Of a DNA stretch of 12,682 bases, positions 1 through 6,100 are shown one piece after another. The position numbers were made by a program, and so were the translations under genes. Source of the stretch: JBBQBQ01 sp038317685 (GTDB lineage: Bacteria; Desulfobacterota; Desulfuromonadia; Desulfuromonadales; DDH964); assembly GCA_038317685.1 (NCBI GenBank), contig JBBQBQ010000088.1, positions 1-12,682 on the forward strand. Reading direction: 5' to 3'. The stretch's first letter is position 1. The number at the start of each line of letters is the position of its first letter. Below the pieces are notes generated by a model. That model had not been told where the DNA came from and searched no databases. It saw only the letters and a list, made by a program, of their open reading frames with translations.

Positions 1-2
1 GG

Positions 3-500
3 GAAATTATTGATATGCTTGAGAATGACGAGATCGAACTCGGCGTCGTTGCTGGGAATAATACCAAAGAGTCCTTTGATTATTTGCCTTTGTTGCGGGA
101 AGAGATGGTTGCATGCGTTTCTACTAAACATCCTTTTTCAAAATTTTCATCAATCCGCTTGAAAGAATTTTCTTCAGAGCTTCTTTTCTTACTTAATGAG
201 GAGTACCATCAGCGAAACGTTCTGGATGAACTTTTCAAAGAGCTAGAAATTTACCCGAATATTGTATTTGAAACCAACCATGTTCCGCTTCTGATTGCCG
301 TCGCCGCAGGAGGTGGGGGAGCAACTACACTATTGCGCCTTGCGGTAGACACTTCTACAGGTCTTGTCCCAGTTTCCTTCGATCCACCACTATTTATTGA
401 AGCCGGGATTGCCTGGAGACGAAAATCCTATCTTTCCTCCGCAGCTCGAGCGTTCCTGGAATTTATTAAAAATTCAAAACCTTCCACGTCCGGCGATTAA
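3..500 (+). CDS. LysR-type transcriptional regulator, effector-binding domain (5' partial)
   Basis: This frame is open from the left edge, so only the C-terminal ~166 residues are present and the N-terminal winged helix is outside the window. The visible part looks like a LysR substrate-binding domain: a segment ending in IELGVV followed by LREEMVACVSTKHPFS, which matches the usual 'dlal + low-affinity loop + HPLA' pattern, then a glycine-rich stretch (GGGGATTLL) where LysR proteins carry a G-x-G-ATLLP type motif. It ends normally with an ALEF-like helix (ARAFLEFIKN). Base composition is clearly more AT-rich than the genes right of 6.1 kb, so it may belong to acquired DNA. Its stop overlaps the stop of the convergent truncated toxin gene by four bases, which suggests a recombination junction just downstream. 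The effector and regulon cannot be told from this part. Confidence 0.75.
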   Translation, partial: EIIDMLENDEIELGVVAGNNTKESFDYLPLLREEMVACVSTKHPFSKFSSIRLKEFSSELLFLLNEEYHQRNVLDELFKELEIYPNIVFETNHVPLLIAVAAGGGGATTLLRLAVDTSTGLVPVSFDPPLFIEAGIAWRRKSYLSSAARAFLEFIKNSKPSTSGD

Positions 501-1162
501 TTCAGTTTGACGCTTTGGATTTCACCATCCAAATCTACATCGGCGAGGGTCCAAAGGTCGTAAAAATCTTTCAACCTGCTGTTGGCCATTCCCAAATACA
601 CCATCGCCTGAAACTTCTCCGCCACACCCGTCTCACGCGGATAGACTCTCAGGTGCGGCGCGGGCAGATCGAGGAAAGTGGGATAGTCGGCCTCCCTAGG
701 TGCAGGATTGACGACATCTCCAAACCCAACGTCGACTTGTAGGGGAATACGGGCACCATCCAGAATTGCAGTCAATCGCACCCGGATGCCGCCGTACTCC
801 ATCTCTTCCCGGATTGATTCGACCTAAATACTTTGCTGGTCGAAATTCAAGCCGTCATCTTCGACATCCATTCGGCAAACTGTTCGAAAGACTTCCGCCA
901 AATGTTCTATGGTACTGTCCCCAAAGCCAAGAAGGTCGGCATCCCGTGTCGGCCGATGTTCGTCGATGCCCCACAGGGGAAAGAGCATCGCCCCCTTCAG
1001 GACATAGGCGGAGGCATATTCGGATTCCCCCAAGCGGTAAAGCAGGCGTTCGGTACCGTACCTCGTCAGCAGCAGACCGAAATCCTCCCGCAGTTCCCGC
1101 GCCCGGTTCAGCAACCGTCGCCGTACCGAAGCCGCCATATTGCCTCGCCGCGGCGGTGTCAT
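497..1162 (-). pseudogene. AbiEii-type nucleotidyltransferase toxin, interrupted by an in-frame TAG and truncated at the 3' end
   Basis: Read from ATG 1160-1162, this gives 112 codons, then TAG at 824-826, then 108 further sense codons in the same frame to TAA at 497-499. It is therefore one gene with a single amber codon, not a frameshift. The first part has the nucleotidyltransferase signature: VLKGAML (residues ~54-60) and RPTRDADLL with the D-x-D pair (~74 and 76). The part after the stop continues the family pattern (REEMEYGG, IPLQVDVGFGD, AEKFQAM, MKDFYDLW-like). AbiEii toxins of the type IV TA systems are nucleotidyltransferases that inhibit growth when not countered by AbiEi. The start overlaps the stop of the upstream antitoxin fragment as ATGA, typical of this pair. 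From my memory of the family, some 70-90 C-terminal residues are missing after the 'DLW' helix. The toxin is probably dead; read-through of TAG is possible but unsupported, because TAG is used as a normal stop elsewhere here. Confidence 0.8.
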
Positions 1163-1584
1163 GCGGTCATCACCTCCAGATAAGGACGCATTACCTTTGC
1201 CATCCGACAGACCTTGGCATAATGCCAGAGGTCGTCGATTCCGCAACTTCGGTTTTTAAGGGCCTCCTTGAGTGCCTCCAGGGCCACGTCCAGGCCGATT
1301 TTGTTCCGGTACTTAAAACAGTCAACCACGGTCCGGGCCGGGTTGGTCATCCTGACCGGGACGCCTTCAATAAGGTGCTCCACGATCCCTTCGTCCAGGG
1401 CGCGACCGGAGAAACGCACAATGCGCAGAGGTGGATAGGAGATTCGAGGCCGGGCGGAGGTCCGCGCCAGAGCCATCCAAACACCATGTGGGCTCTGAGT
1501 CCCGATGTCATGAAACCGCAGCGCCGACAGCAGACAGATGACACCATGAGGAACCAGCTTCCCCGCCTCGGCCAGGCTGTGGTG
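1159..1584 (-). pseudogene. AbiEi-type antitoxin, N-terminally truncated by an IS3 fragment
   Basis: About 141 residues of an AbiEi-family antitoxin remain, beginning at the segment HHSLAEAGKLVPHGVICLLS and running to the natural stop at 1159. Recognisable blocks are FHDIGTQSPHGVWMAL, a V-R-F-S-G segment, VPVRMTNPARTVVDCF-KYRNKIGLDVALEAL and the C-terminal LWHYAKVCR region. In intact relatives an N-terminal winged helix, used for DNA binding and autoregulation, precedes the first block. Here it is replaced by out-of-frame transposase DNA, with the junction near 1585. The open frame runs upstream to 1851, but that upstream translation is only the IS sequence read in the wrong frame. The neighbour downstream is the matching AbiEii gene (ATGA overlap). 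With no DNA-binding domain and no promoter of its own in view, it is probably not functional as a regulator. Confidence 0.78.
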
Positions 1585-1819
1585 AACCGATCTGGCGGTG
1601 CAATTCGGCCACTTCGACATCGTGGTTGATTCCCTGTGTCTTGCCCTTCCCGAACAGGTTGGGAGCGTTTCCCACCAGTTCCTGTTTCCAGCGGGTGATC
1701 TGAGTCGCATGGAGCTTGTATTCACTGGCCAACGCTGCCAGGGTTTTGGTTTCGGCCAGAGCGGCCAAGGCGACCTAGGCCTTGAACTCGGCGCTGTAAC
1801 GGGTGCGATGTTGAGACAT
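1585..1819 (-). pseudogene. IS3-family transposase OrfA fragment
   Basis: From ATG 1817-1819 the translation starts MSQHRTRYSAEFKA, meets TAG at 1775-1777, and continues in frame as VALAALAETKTLAALASEY, then HATQITRWKQEL and LFGKGK. This is the helix-turn-helix OrfA of IS3-type elements, which binds the terminal repeats and is normally joined to OrfB by programmed frameshifting. An upstream purine-rich site (GAGAGGAGAGG) is a good ribosome-binding sequence. The homology ends at ELHRQIG, where the frame runs into antitoxin DNA. It carries both a nonsense codon and a 3' truncation, so it is a dead remnant. Confidence 0.78.
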
Positions 1820-1888
1820 GGAACCTCTCCTCTCGATAGGGGACGATCCATTGCTTATACACCAGTCTCAAAATCCGCCGCCACTTCA
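1585..1888 (-). mobile_element. IS3-family insertion sequence remnant (left end and start of orfA)
   Basis: The right boundary near 1888 is where the methylase fragment loses its expected sequence. On the minus strand a TGAAGTGGCGG... stretch begins there, which has the TG start expected of an IS3-type terminal repeat. A short leader and the start of a transposase OrfA follow. At the left, near 1585, transposase sequence stops abruptly and AbiEi coding sequence begins. No orfB (DDE domain) and no second terminal repeat are present. The structure fits an insertion followed by a deletion running from inside the IS into the neighbouring antitoxin gene. The exact ends are estimates from where the coding homologies change. 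Confidence 0.7.
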
Positions 1889-2106
1889 GTAGTTGCCGGC
1901 GAGTCGGTTTTCAGGCCTTCCAGGCGCCGCTGATAGATGCGCCAGTACTCCTGCGCGTCGGCCCAGGCGCGGGCGCTTTCATCCTTGACCTTGACCGTGG
2001 GGTCGAAACCGAAATCGGCTGGGCGCTGACCGACGGCATCATCGAGCTTTTCGAGGATGTCGGCGGAGAGGATCGCACCTTCGATGCGGATGGAGGGGTA
2101 GTTCAT
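1855..2106 (-). pseudogene. N-terminal fragment of an Eco57I-like restriction/methylase protein
   Basis: An 83-codon frame starts at ATG 2104-2106 and overlaps the nucleotidyltransferase stop as ATGA. Its sequence (NYPSIRIEGAILSADILEKL, then GQRPADFGFDP, then RAWADAQEYWRIYQRRLEGL, then PATTE) resembles what I remember as the start of very large (~1000-1200 aa) proteins annotated as Eco57I-type restriction-modification methylases in defence islands. This is recall, not a search. In those proteins 'PATTET' leads into a WVIPLL-type segment; here it changes at about 1888 into IS3 terminal sequence and stops at 1855. No catalytic motif (NPPY) remains. It is best read as the intact 5' end of a gene cut by the IS insertion. 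A genuine 83-aa small protein is the alternative. Confidence 0.6.
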
Positions 2107-2978
2107 AGGCGGCCCTCTTTCGCAAGGACCTCGGTGAACCCCCCGGTCAGTTTCTTCAGTTTCAGCATCGTCTCGTCAAAGCGATTTCCGATTCGAGATC
2201 CCCTTAGCATGTCGGTAATCATGCGGCAACGCTGCCGCTCGTCCACCTCTTGAAGCAGAATCATCGCTACCGCTTCCCCCGTCTCCTTGTTGGCCATGGC
2301 GGCCATATCCCCGCCCAACAGCCGGATTCCGGCTAGGGTTAGGTCGAATCCCTCCTGCTCCAGCAATTTCGATTCCTCATCGAAGAGTCGATCGACGTTG
2401 CCAGCTTCGGCGTAGTTCACCATGAAGAACAACAGGTCTTCCGCGTCCTTGGAGCGATGCGGATAATCGTCATCCCAGGAGATCAGCTTCATCAGCGCCA
2501 TCCCCGGGATGGTCGGCACCTTGACGTCGAGTGGCGGGTCGGCACTGAGCCGGACAGTCACCCCGGAATCGTAGGCCTCTTGAAAACCCATGATGTTCAT
2601 CATCACCTGGTGGTCTGGCGGCCAGCAGATTTGCTGCGAATCGGTGCTGACCCCGCCATAAGGGACGATATCGACGAGGTAATCCCCGTAGGTGAGTCGA
2701 TGCGGTTCTTTGGTCGGTGCAAACTTTTCGGATTCGATCAAGGCGTCCTTCAGCTGTTGGAACTCCTCCCAGCCGGCAACCTCAACACCGATATCAAGAT
2801 CAAGCGTCCCTCTCCCGACAAAGATATTGTGGCCATGCTGAATCAATAAATCGCGTGCAGTGGCGCCGACGACAAAGAAGGGGATTCCCCTCGCTGTTGT
2901 TGCCTCCTGAATGCTGCCAAGGATGTTGACCAGGATCTGGTTAATCTTCCCGGACAAGTTGAACGAGATGTCGGTCAT
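2103..2978 (-). CDS. Nucleotidyltransferase, probable toxin partner of a type IV TA-like pair
   Basis: This is a 291-aa soluble protein with a DNA polymerase beta-like nucleotidyltransferase core. It has FFVVGATARDLLI (~34-46), a D-x-D pair in GTLDLDIGVEV (D60 and D62), and a third likely metal-binding aspartate in LVDIVPYGG (D103). Helical sequence follows, including a KLISWDD...RSKDAEDLLFF stretch comparable to the second half of AbiEii/MNT-type enzymes. Such enzymes transfer nucleotides to tRNA or protein targets; the target here is unknown. The start ATG lies 38 nt inside the regulator gene upstream, with only a weak ribosome-binding site, so its translation is probably coupled to the regulator. 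The stop overlaps the start of the methylase fragment (ATGA), showing that the three genes were one translational unit. The frame is undamaged. Confidence 0.8.
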   Translation of the reverse strand: MTDISFNLSGKINQILVNILGSIQEATTARGIPFFVVGATARDLLIQHGHNIFVGRGTLDLDIGVEVAGWEEFQQLKDALIESEKFAPTKEPHRLTYGDYLVDIVPYGGVSTDSQQICWPPDHQVMMNIMGFQEAYDSGVTVRLSADPPLDVKVPTIPGMALMKLISWDDDYPHRSKDAEDLLFFMVNYAEAGNVDRLFDEESKLLEQEGFDLTLAGIRLLGGDMAAMANKETGEAVAMILLQEVDERQRCRMITDMLRGSRIGNRFDETMLKLKKLTGGFTEVLAKEGRL

Positions 2979-3972
2979 AGATCATCCGTGCGGTTTCAAT
3001 ATTCCGTTGGTTCCCCGTCGCCAACAGGTCGGCATAAACCAGCAGCGGGTGAACCATATCCTTATGGGGGGGAATCGTCTCTGGCCGCCAGAAACGGGCG
3101 ACGAGTTCCACATCCCCCTGAGGGTCCTTTTGCAACCGGTTCGGGATAAGCACCGCAGCCGGGTTGTCCCGGTCCACATAAACGGTAACGACTTGGGGTT
3201 TCAGGTAATTCGTCAGGTTCGCTGCCGCCACCTCTCCGCCCCACAGTGCCTTCTCCGGGTTCAAAGTCGCCTGTCGCCACCACCCCTCGGCGCCCCGGTA
3301 GCGCCCCAACACCAGCTTGGGCCGCAACTGCTCGGCATAGGCGGTGACCCAGCGCTCCAGCAGACGCTCCTTTTCGATCAGTCGCAGCTTCCGGGCACGC
3401 CCGGCAGTCCCGGTCGCAATCAGAAACCCCATCGCCTCAAGATCCTTCACCACCCAGTTGACCATGCCCAGGGCCACATTGGTCTTCTCGGCAATGGTGC
3501 GGTAGGTTTCGTTTTCCAGTCCCGGCTGGCACAGAAAGGCGTAGAGCACCCGCAGTCCGGTCTGTTTGAAGGCGCGTCGGGTGGCCGGCCTGGCGTCCAC
3601 ATTCTCCGCCTTGTTCCCTTTGACGAAGAGGTACAGGGGGGGCTGGTTGATGTACCCATTGCCGGCGGTGTCGATAAATTGGATGCCATCCTTGCGGAGA
3701 GTGTCAGCTCGTTCCGCTGTGACTTGCTTCAAAATGACAACTTGATGCCCGAGGTTTTGTTGTCGCCGGAGCAACATCCGTATGACGTTATTTGCCGTCC
3801 CAGCCCCTTCCAAAATTAAAGCGGGCATCTTGATAATGCCGCTGTCCGTGTTCAGTTTCAGCTCCGGTGTATTTGGATCGATCCAGTCAATTTCGACTTT
3901 GATACCTGTCTCGACCGCAAAGGCCTTCTGGGCGGTTTGCAGGATGTATTGTTTGTTATCGGTCAGCTGCAT
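2941..3972 (-). CDS. AbiEi_2-type transcriptional regulator / type IV TA-like antitoxin
   Basis: This 343-aa protein resembles the AbiEi_2 (type IV TA antitoxin-like regulator) family. An N-terminal nuclease-like fold region has QVVILKQVTAERADTLRKDG (~77-96) and GIQFIDTAGNGYI (~96-108). It is followed by a winged helix around residues 150-190 (YRTIAEKTNVALGMVNWVV, DLEAMGFL) and a C-terminal region with VTVYVDRDNPAAVLIPNRL. In the abiE system AbiEi represses its own operon and neutralises the AbiEii toxin. A comparable role with the nucleotidyltransferase downstream is inferred. The start ATG 3970-3972 has a good site (AAAGGTG) seven bases upstream, and the outermost operator box reaches into the start codon, which fits autoregulation. 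The gene overlaps the next by 38 nt. It appears intact. Confidence 0.8.
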   Translation of the reverse strand: MQLTDNKQYILQTAQKAFAVETGIKVEIDWIDPNTPELKLNTDSGIIKMPALILEGAGTANNVIRMLLRRQQNLGHQVVILKQVTAERADTLRKDGIQFIDTAGNGYINQPPLYLFVKGNKAENVDARPATRRAFKQTGLRVLYAFLCQPGLENETYRTIAEKTNVALGMVNWVVKDLEAMGFLIATGTAGRARKLRLIEKERLLERWVTAYAEQLRPKLVLGRYRGAEGWWRQATLNPEKALWGGEVAAANLTNYLKPQVVTVYVDRDNPAAVLIPNRLQKDPQGDVELVARFWRPETIPPHKDMVHPLLVYADLLATGNQRNIETARMIYDRHLVQLVRED

Positions 3973-4028
3973 ATGTTCACCTTTTTAGTTTGTTCATTTT
4001 TCGTGAACATATCTATTTTGTGAACATA
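3972..4028. promoter_or_regulatory. Symmetric four-box operator upstream of the AbiEi_2-type operon
   Basis: Four copies of one 9-bp word lie here: TATGTTCAC at 3972-3980, the near copy TTTGTTCAT at 3989-3997, and the inverse GTGAACATA at 4003-4011 and again at 4020-4028. Each same-orientation pair is spaced exactly 17 bp, and the whole array is symmetric about position 4000. One outer box touches the start codon and ribosome-binding site, and another covers the proposed -10 element. The layout fits cooperative binding by a dimeric or tetrameric regulator, most simply the AbiEi_2-type protein encoded just downstream. Confidence 0.75.
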
Positions 4029-4034
4029 ATGCAA
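4006..4034 (-). promoter_or_regulatory. Putative sigma70-type promoter of the AbiEi_2-type operon
   Basis: On the minus strand TTGCAT (4029-4034) and TATGTT (4006-4011) are separated by exactly 17 bp. Both hexamers are imperfect (three and four matches to consensus), but they sit between operator boxes so that bound repressor would block both. Distance to the start codon is about 35 bp. Confidence 0.45.
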
Positions 4035-4042
4035 CCCGAAAA

Positions 4043-4201
4043 TCAATCCGGCAAGAGGATGTAGACCCCGAGCAAGTCCTTCGGCAGCACCGGATGCACC
4101 ACCTGGAAGCGCTTGCCGTCCATCAGCGCGCTGAAGTTCAGTTCGATTGCCCCTGGCCAAGGGGATTGGTTCGCGAACTGACCGGACAATACCCTCCGTC
4201 G
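4043..4201 (-). pseudogene. C-terminal remnant of an unidentified protein, possibly a defence helicase
   Basis: Upstream of the operator an open minus-strand frame ends at TGA 4043-4045. Its last ~50 codons read like genuine high-GC protein: SGQFANQSPWPGAIELNF, then SALMDGKRFQVVHPVLP, then KDLLGVYILLPD. No start codon fits, and the frame loses credibility upstream around 4200, where it runs into an inverted repeat. I read it as the 3' end of a large gene whose remainder was deleted. The style resembles C-termini of large helicase-like proteins that accompany Eco57I-like methylases in defence islands, but this is a weak recollection and the identity should be treated as unknown. A longer frame over the same DNA (3963-4250) is a shadow in another phase. 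Confidence 0.5.
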
Positions 4202-4219
4202 GAAATTCCCGGAAGTGCC

Positions 4220-4253
4220 CCAATGCCGCAGCAGTTGGGTAATGCGGCATTGG
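4220..4253. repeat. Perfect 11-bp inverted repeat (12-nt loop)
   Basis: CCAATGCCGCA at 4220-4230 is the exact reverse complement of TGCGGCATTGG at 4243-4253. It begins nine bases after the stop of the 227-aa gene, so it could end that transcript. However, no T-tract follows on the minus strand. On the plus strand an AT-rich stretch with T8 follows about 20 bases later. It may also mark the junction between the integrase module and the defence remnant. Confidence 0.6.
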
Positions 4254-4262
4254 ATGGGTAAT

Positions 4263-4946
4263 TTATATATTGTTTTTTTTGCCCTGCGGATGCAATTTGC
4301 AATTGTGAGTTCTTTTGAAACCTTTGGCGCCCTTTATCTTCAATGAGGCATGGCTCTTGTAGTAGTCTTTATATACTTCCTTGATTGCCTTTATAAAACT
4401 GGTCAATTTTCGAGTGTCAACCAGCATTGTTCCCCTCTCGTCATGTGCCTCCTCAACAATTATTGCCATTTGCTGGGTATCACATGTACACCCCTGAGAG
4501 AGCAACCCAGCAACAAACCCCTTAACTTTTTCTTCCTCCTGGGTCTTTGGTGCCCAACGCTTTTCGGCCACCTTTCTTGGGGAAACATATTCAGGATTGA
4601 TGGCTTCAAACTCCGGTGGCACCTTAAACCCTTTTTCCAGTGCCCACTCCATAAAAACGGCCTTGTCGATGAAGCTGTTTTCAAAATCGAGGACCTTCCC
4701 AAAGTCAGAATGTTCTACCCTGCGGACAGAAAATTCAATTTCATCGGCATTTAAACTTTCCACAAGGGCCTTGCCTAATTCGGACTCAATTTTTGAAAAT
4801 CCAGAGTAAAATTCGTTGCCGTTTTTCCAACCAGCTTGGTCAACCGCATATCTTGACAAATTCAGAATTGCGGCACGAACCGGCCAGACGGGCAACCTAG
4901 CAAAATCAACATAATTCGGTTGAATATCCCAATCATCCAAGCTCAT
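4263..4946 (-). CDS. Unrecognised 227-aa protein coupled to the integrase
   Basis: I do not recognise this protein. It is soluble, without signal peptide or membrane segments. The N-terminal half carries FARLPVWPVRAAILNLSRYA and an acidic middle (DFENSFIDKAVFMEWALEKG). The C-terminal half is charged (RKVAEKRWAPKTQEEEKVKG, then TRKLTSFIKAIKEVYKDYY) and ends in a basic tail (KIKGAKGFKRTHNCKLHPQG). The middle helices and the basic tail would be compatible with nucleic-acid binding, but no known motif is visible. The start ATG overlaps the integrase stop as ATGA, with a G-rich site (GGGGG) a few bases upstream, so translation is coupled. Coupling and position suggest a role in the element's excision, regulation or maintenance; this is inference only. 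Composition is AT-rich like the integrase. Confidence 0.75.
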   Translation of the reverse strand: MSLDDWDIQPNYVDFARLPVWPVRAAILNLSRYAVDQAGWKNGNEFYSGFSKIESELGKALVESLNADEIEFSVRRVEHSDFGKVLDFENSFIDKAVFMEWALEKGFKVPPEFEAINPEYVSPRKVAEKRWAPKTQEEEKVKGFVAGLLSQGCTCDTQQMAIIVEEAHDERGTMLVDTRKLTSFIKAIKEVYKDYYKSHASLKIKGAKGFKRTHNCKLHPQGKKNNI

Positions 4947-6010
4947 GTTTGACCCCCGAAAATGTTCTCGTTCATCCTCTTTACGACACCTGCCGTATGA
5001 GTTTCAGACAAATGCGCGTACCTTTTTACCATCGCCAACGTTTTGTGGCCCAGAACCTCGGAAATTTCCGCGAGGGTTGCTCCATTCATGGCTAAATAGG
5101 ATGCTGCGCTGTGTCGTAAATCATGGAATCGAAAGTTTTCAAGCTTTGCGGCGGAGACTGCGGCATCCCAACCTTTTCTGATAGCCTGCAGGCCACTCTT
5201 GGCTCCGGCGGAGAAAACAAAATCACTGTCCCCCAATTTTGTTTTACAAAATTCCATCAGCACCCGATAAGCCTCACTGGCAACAGGGACAACTCTTCTC
5301 TCATTATTTTTCGATTCATGAATCACCAACTGCCCTCGGTCAAAATCGATATCGTTCCAGCGGAGCCTAAGGATTTCTCCCTGGCGCATTCCGGTTGATA
5401 GGGCGAGAACCACAATCGGATAAAGGGCCGGAAGGTAACTCTCTCTGCATGCGTTAAGCAGGGACACCCGTTCTTGTTCAGAAAGAAATCTGACCCGCCC
5501 ACGTGGCTCTCTAGGTTTCTTCACACGGCTCACCGGATTGATCTCAACCCAGCCCCACTCATTCAGAGCCATGGTGAAGCAGTGAGATAGGGCAGCCAAA
5601 TATCGATTGGTGGTGGCGGGGGTCCGCTTCTGCCCGCGATAAGTGATTTCATGTAAAAGGTGATCCCGACATTCCCCTATCATTGCGGGAGTTACGTCTG
5701 AAAGCAAATACGGTCCAAGCTTACCCTTCCACCATTCGAGTTGGGATTTCTGCTGAGACTCCATTTTCGGCTTCATTGGAAGGATCTGCCGAATGTACCG
5801 ATCCACCATTTCACCAAATGTATGCTTTTTTGCTTCAATGGTTTTGAAGAACCGGCCGTCACGGATTGCGGACTCGGTGTCCTGTGCCCATTTCTGGGCG
5901 TCTGTTTTTCTTTTGAAGGTAGCAGACTGGGGAGGGCAGCCGCGAAGGCGAATCAATACCCGATATTTGGTTTGGCCATCAGCGTTGGTGCGTTCCTGGA
6001 TTACTGCCAT
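4943..6010 (-). CDS. Tyrosine recombinase, genomic island integrase
   Basis: This 355-aa phage-type integrase has all expected parts. An N-terminal arm-binding domain (~1-55) has a YRVLIRLRG strand and FKRKTDAQKWA. A SAM-like core-binding domain (~63-160) follows. The catalytic domain has R209 (STGMRQGEIL), K234, H296 and R299 (HDLRHSAASYL), H322 (GHK) and the nucleophile Y331 (KRYAHLSE). Start ATG 6008-6010 has a strong site (AGGAG) five bases upstream. It lies 137 bp from the 3' end of tRNA-Ser(CGA) and reads away from it, the usual layout for an element integrated in a tRNA gene. Length and residues are intact, so the protein may be active. It is the first gene of a two-gene unit with the 227-aa protein. 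Confidence 0.95.
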   Translation of the reverse strand: MAVIQERTNADGQTKYRVLIRLRGCPPQSATFKRKTDAQKWAQDTESAIRDGRFFKTIEAKKHTFGEMVDRYIRQILPMKPKMESQQKSQLEWWKGKLGPYLLSDVTPAMIGECRDHLLHEITYRGQKRTPATTNRYLAALSHCFTMALNEWGWVEINPVSRVKKPREPRGRVRFLSEQERVSLLNACRESYLPALYPIVVLALSTGMRQGEILRLRWNDIDFDRGQLVIHESKNNERRVVPVASEAYRVLMEFCKTKLGDSDFVFSAGAKSGLQAIRKGWDAAVSAAKLENFRFHDLRHSAASYLAMNGATLAEISEVLGHKTLAMVKRYAHLSETHTAGVVKRMNENIFGGQT

Positions 6011-6055
6011 ATTGGCTCCTGATTTATTGTCAGGCTTGGCTGTTATTGGTTCTCA

Positions 6056-6075
6056 AATGTACCAAGAATGTACCA
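6056..6075. repeat. Tandem AATGTACCA boxes, candidate integrase arm or regulatory sites
   Basis: AATGTACCA occurs at 6056-6064 and again at 6067-6075, a period of 11 bp or about one helical turn. The boxes lie between the integrase start and the tRNA, where arm-type binding sites or an excisionase/regulator operator would be expected. Confidence 0.55.
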
Positions 6076-6100
6076 TGGAGGGGGTATTGAGGCAATCAAC

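Noticed and set aside
766..1629. Long plus-strand open frame (287 codons)
   Set aside because: It runs antisense to the AbiEi/AbiEii remnants, which have clear family motifs; its translation is low-complexity and rich in Arg/Pro, as expected of a shadow frame.
2911..3819. Plus-strand open frame of 302 codons
   Set aside because: Antisense to the AbiEi_2-type gene; no recognisable domain and no ribosome-binding site.
3963..4250. 95-codon minus-strand frame upstream of the AbiEi_2-type gene
   Set aside because: It reads through the operator array and into the regulator start in the wrong phase; the credible coding phase in this DNA is the one ending at 4043.
1..6000. CRISPR array or second att copy of the tRNA-Ser 3' end in the island
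   Set aside because: No regularly spaced repeat arrays were seen, and no sequence resembling the tRNA 3' end was found left of the integrase.
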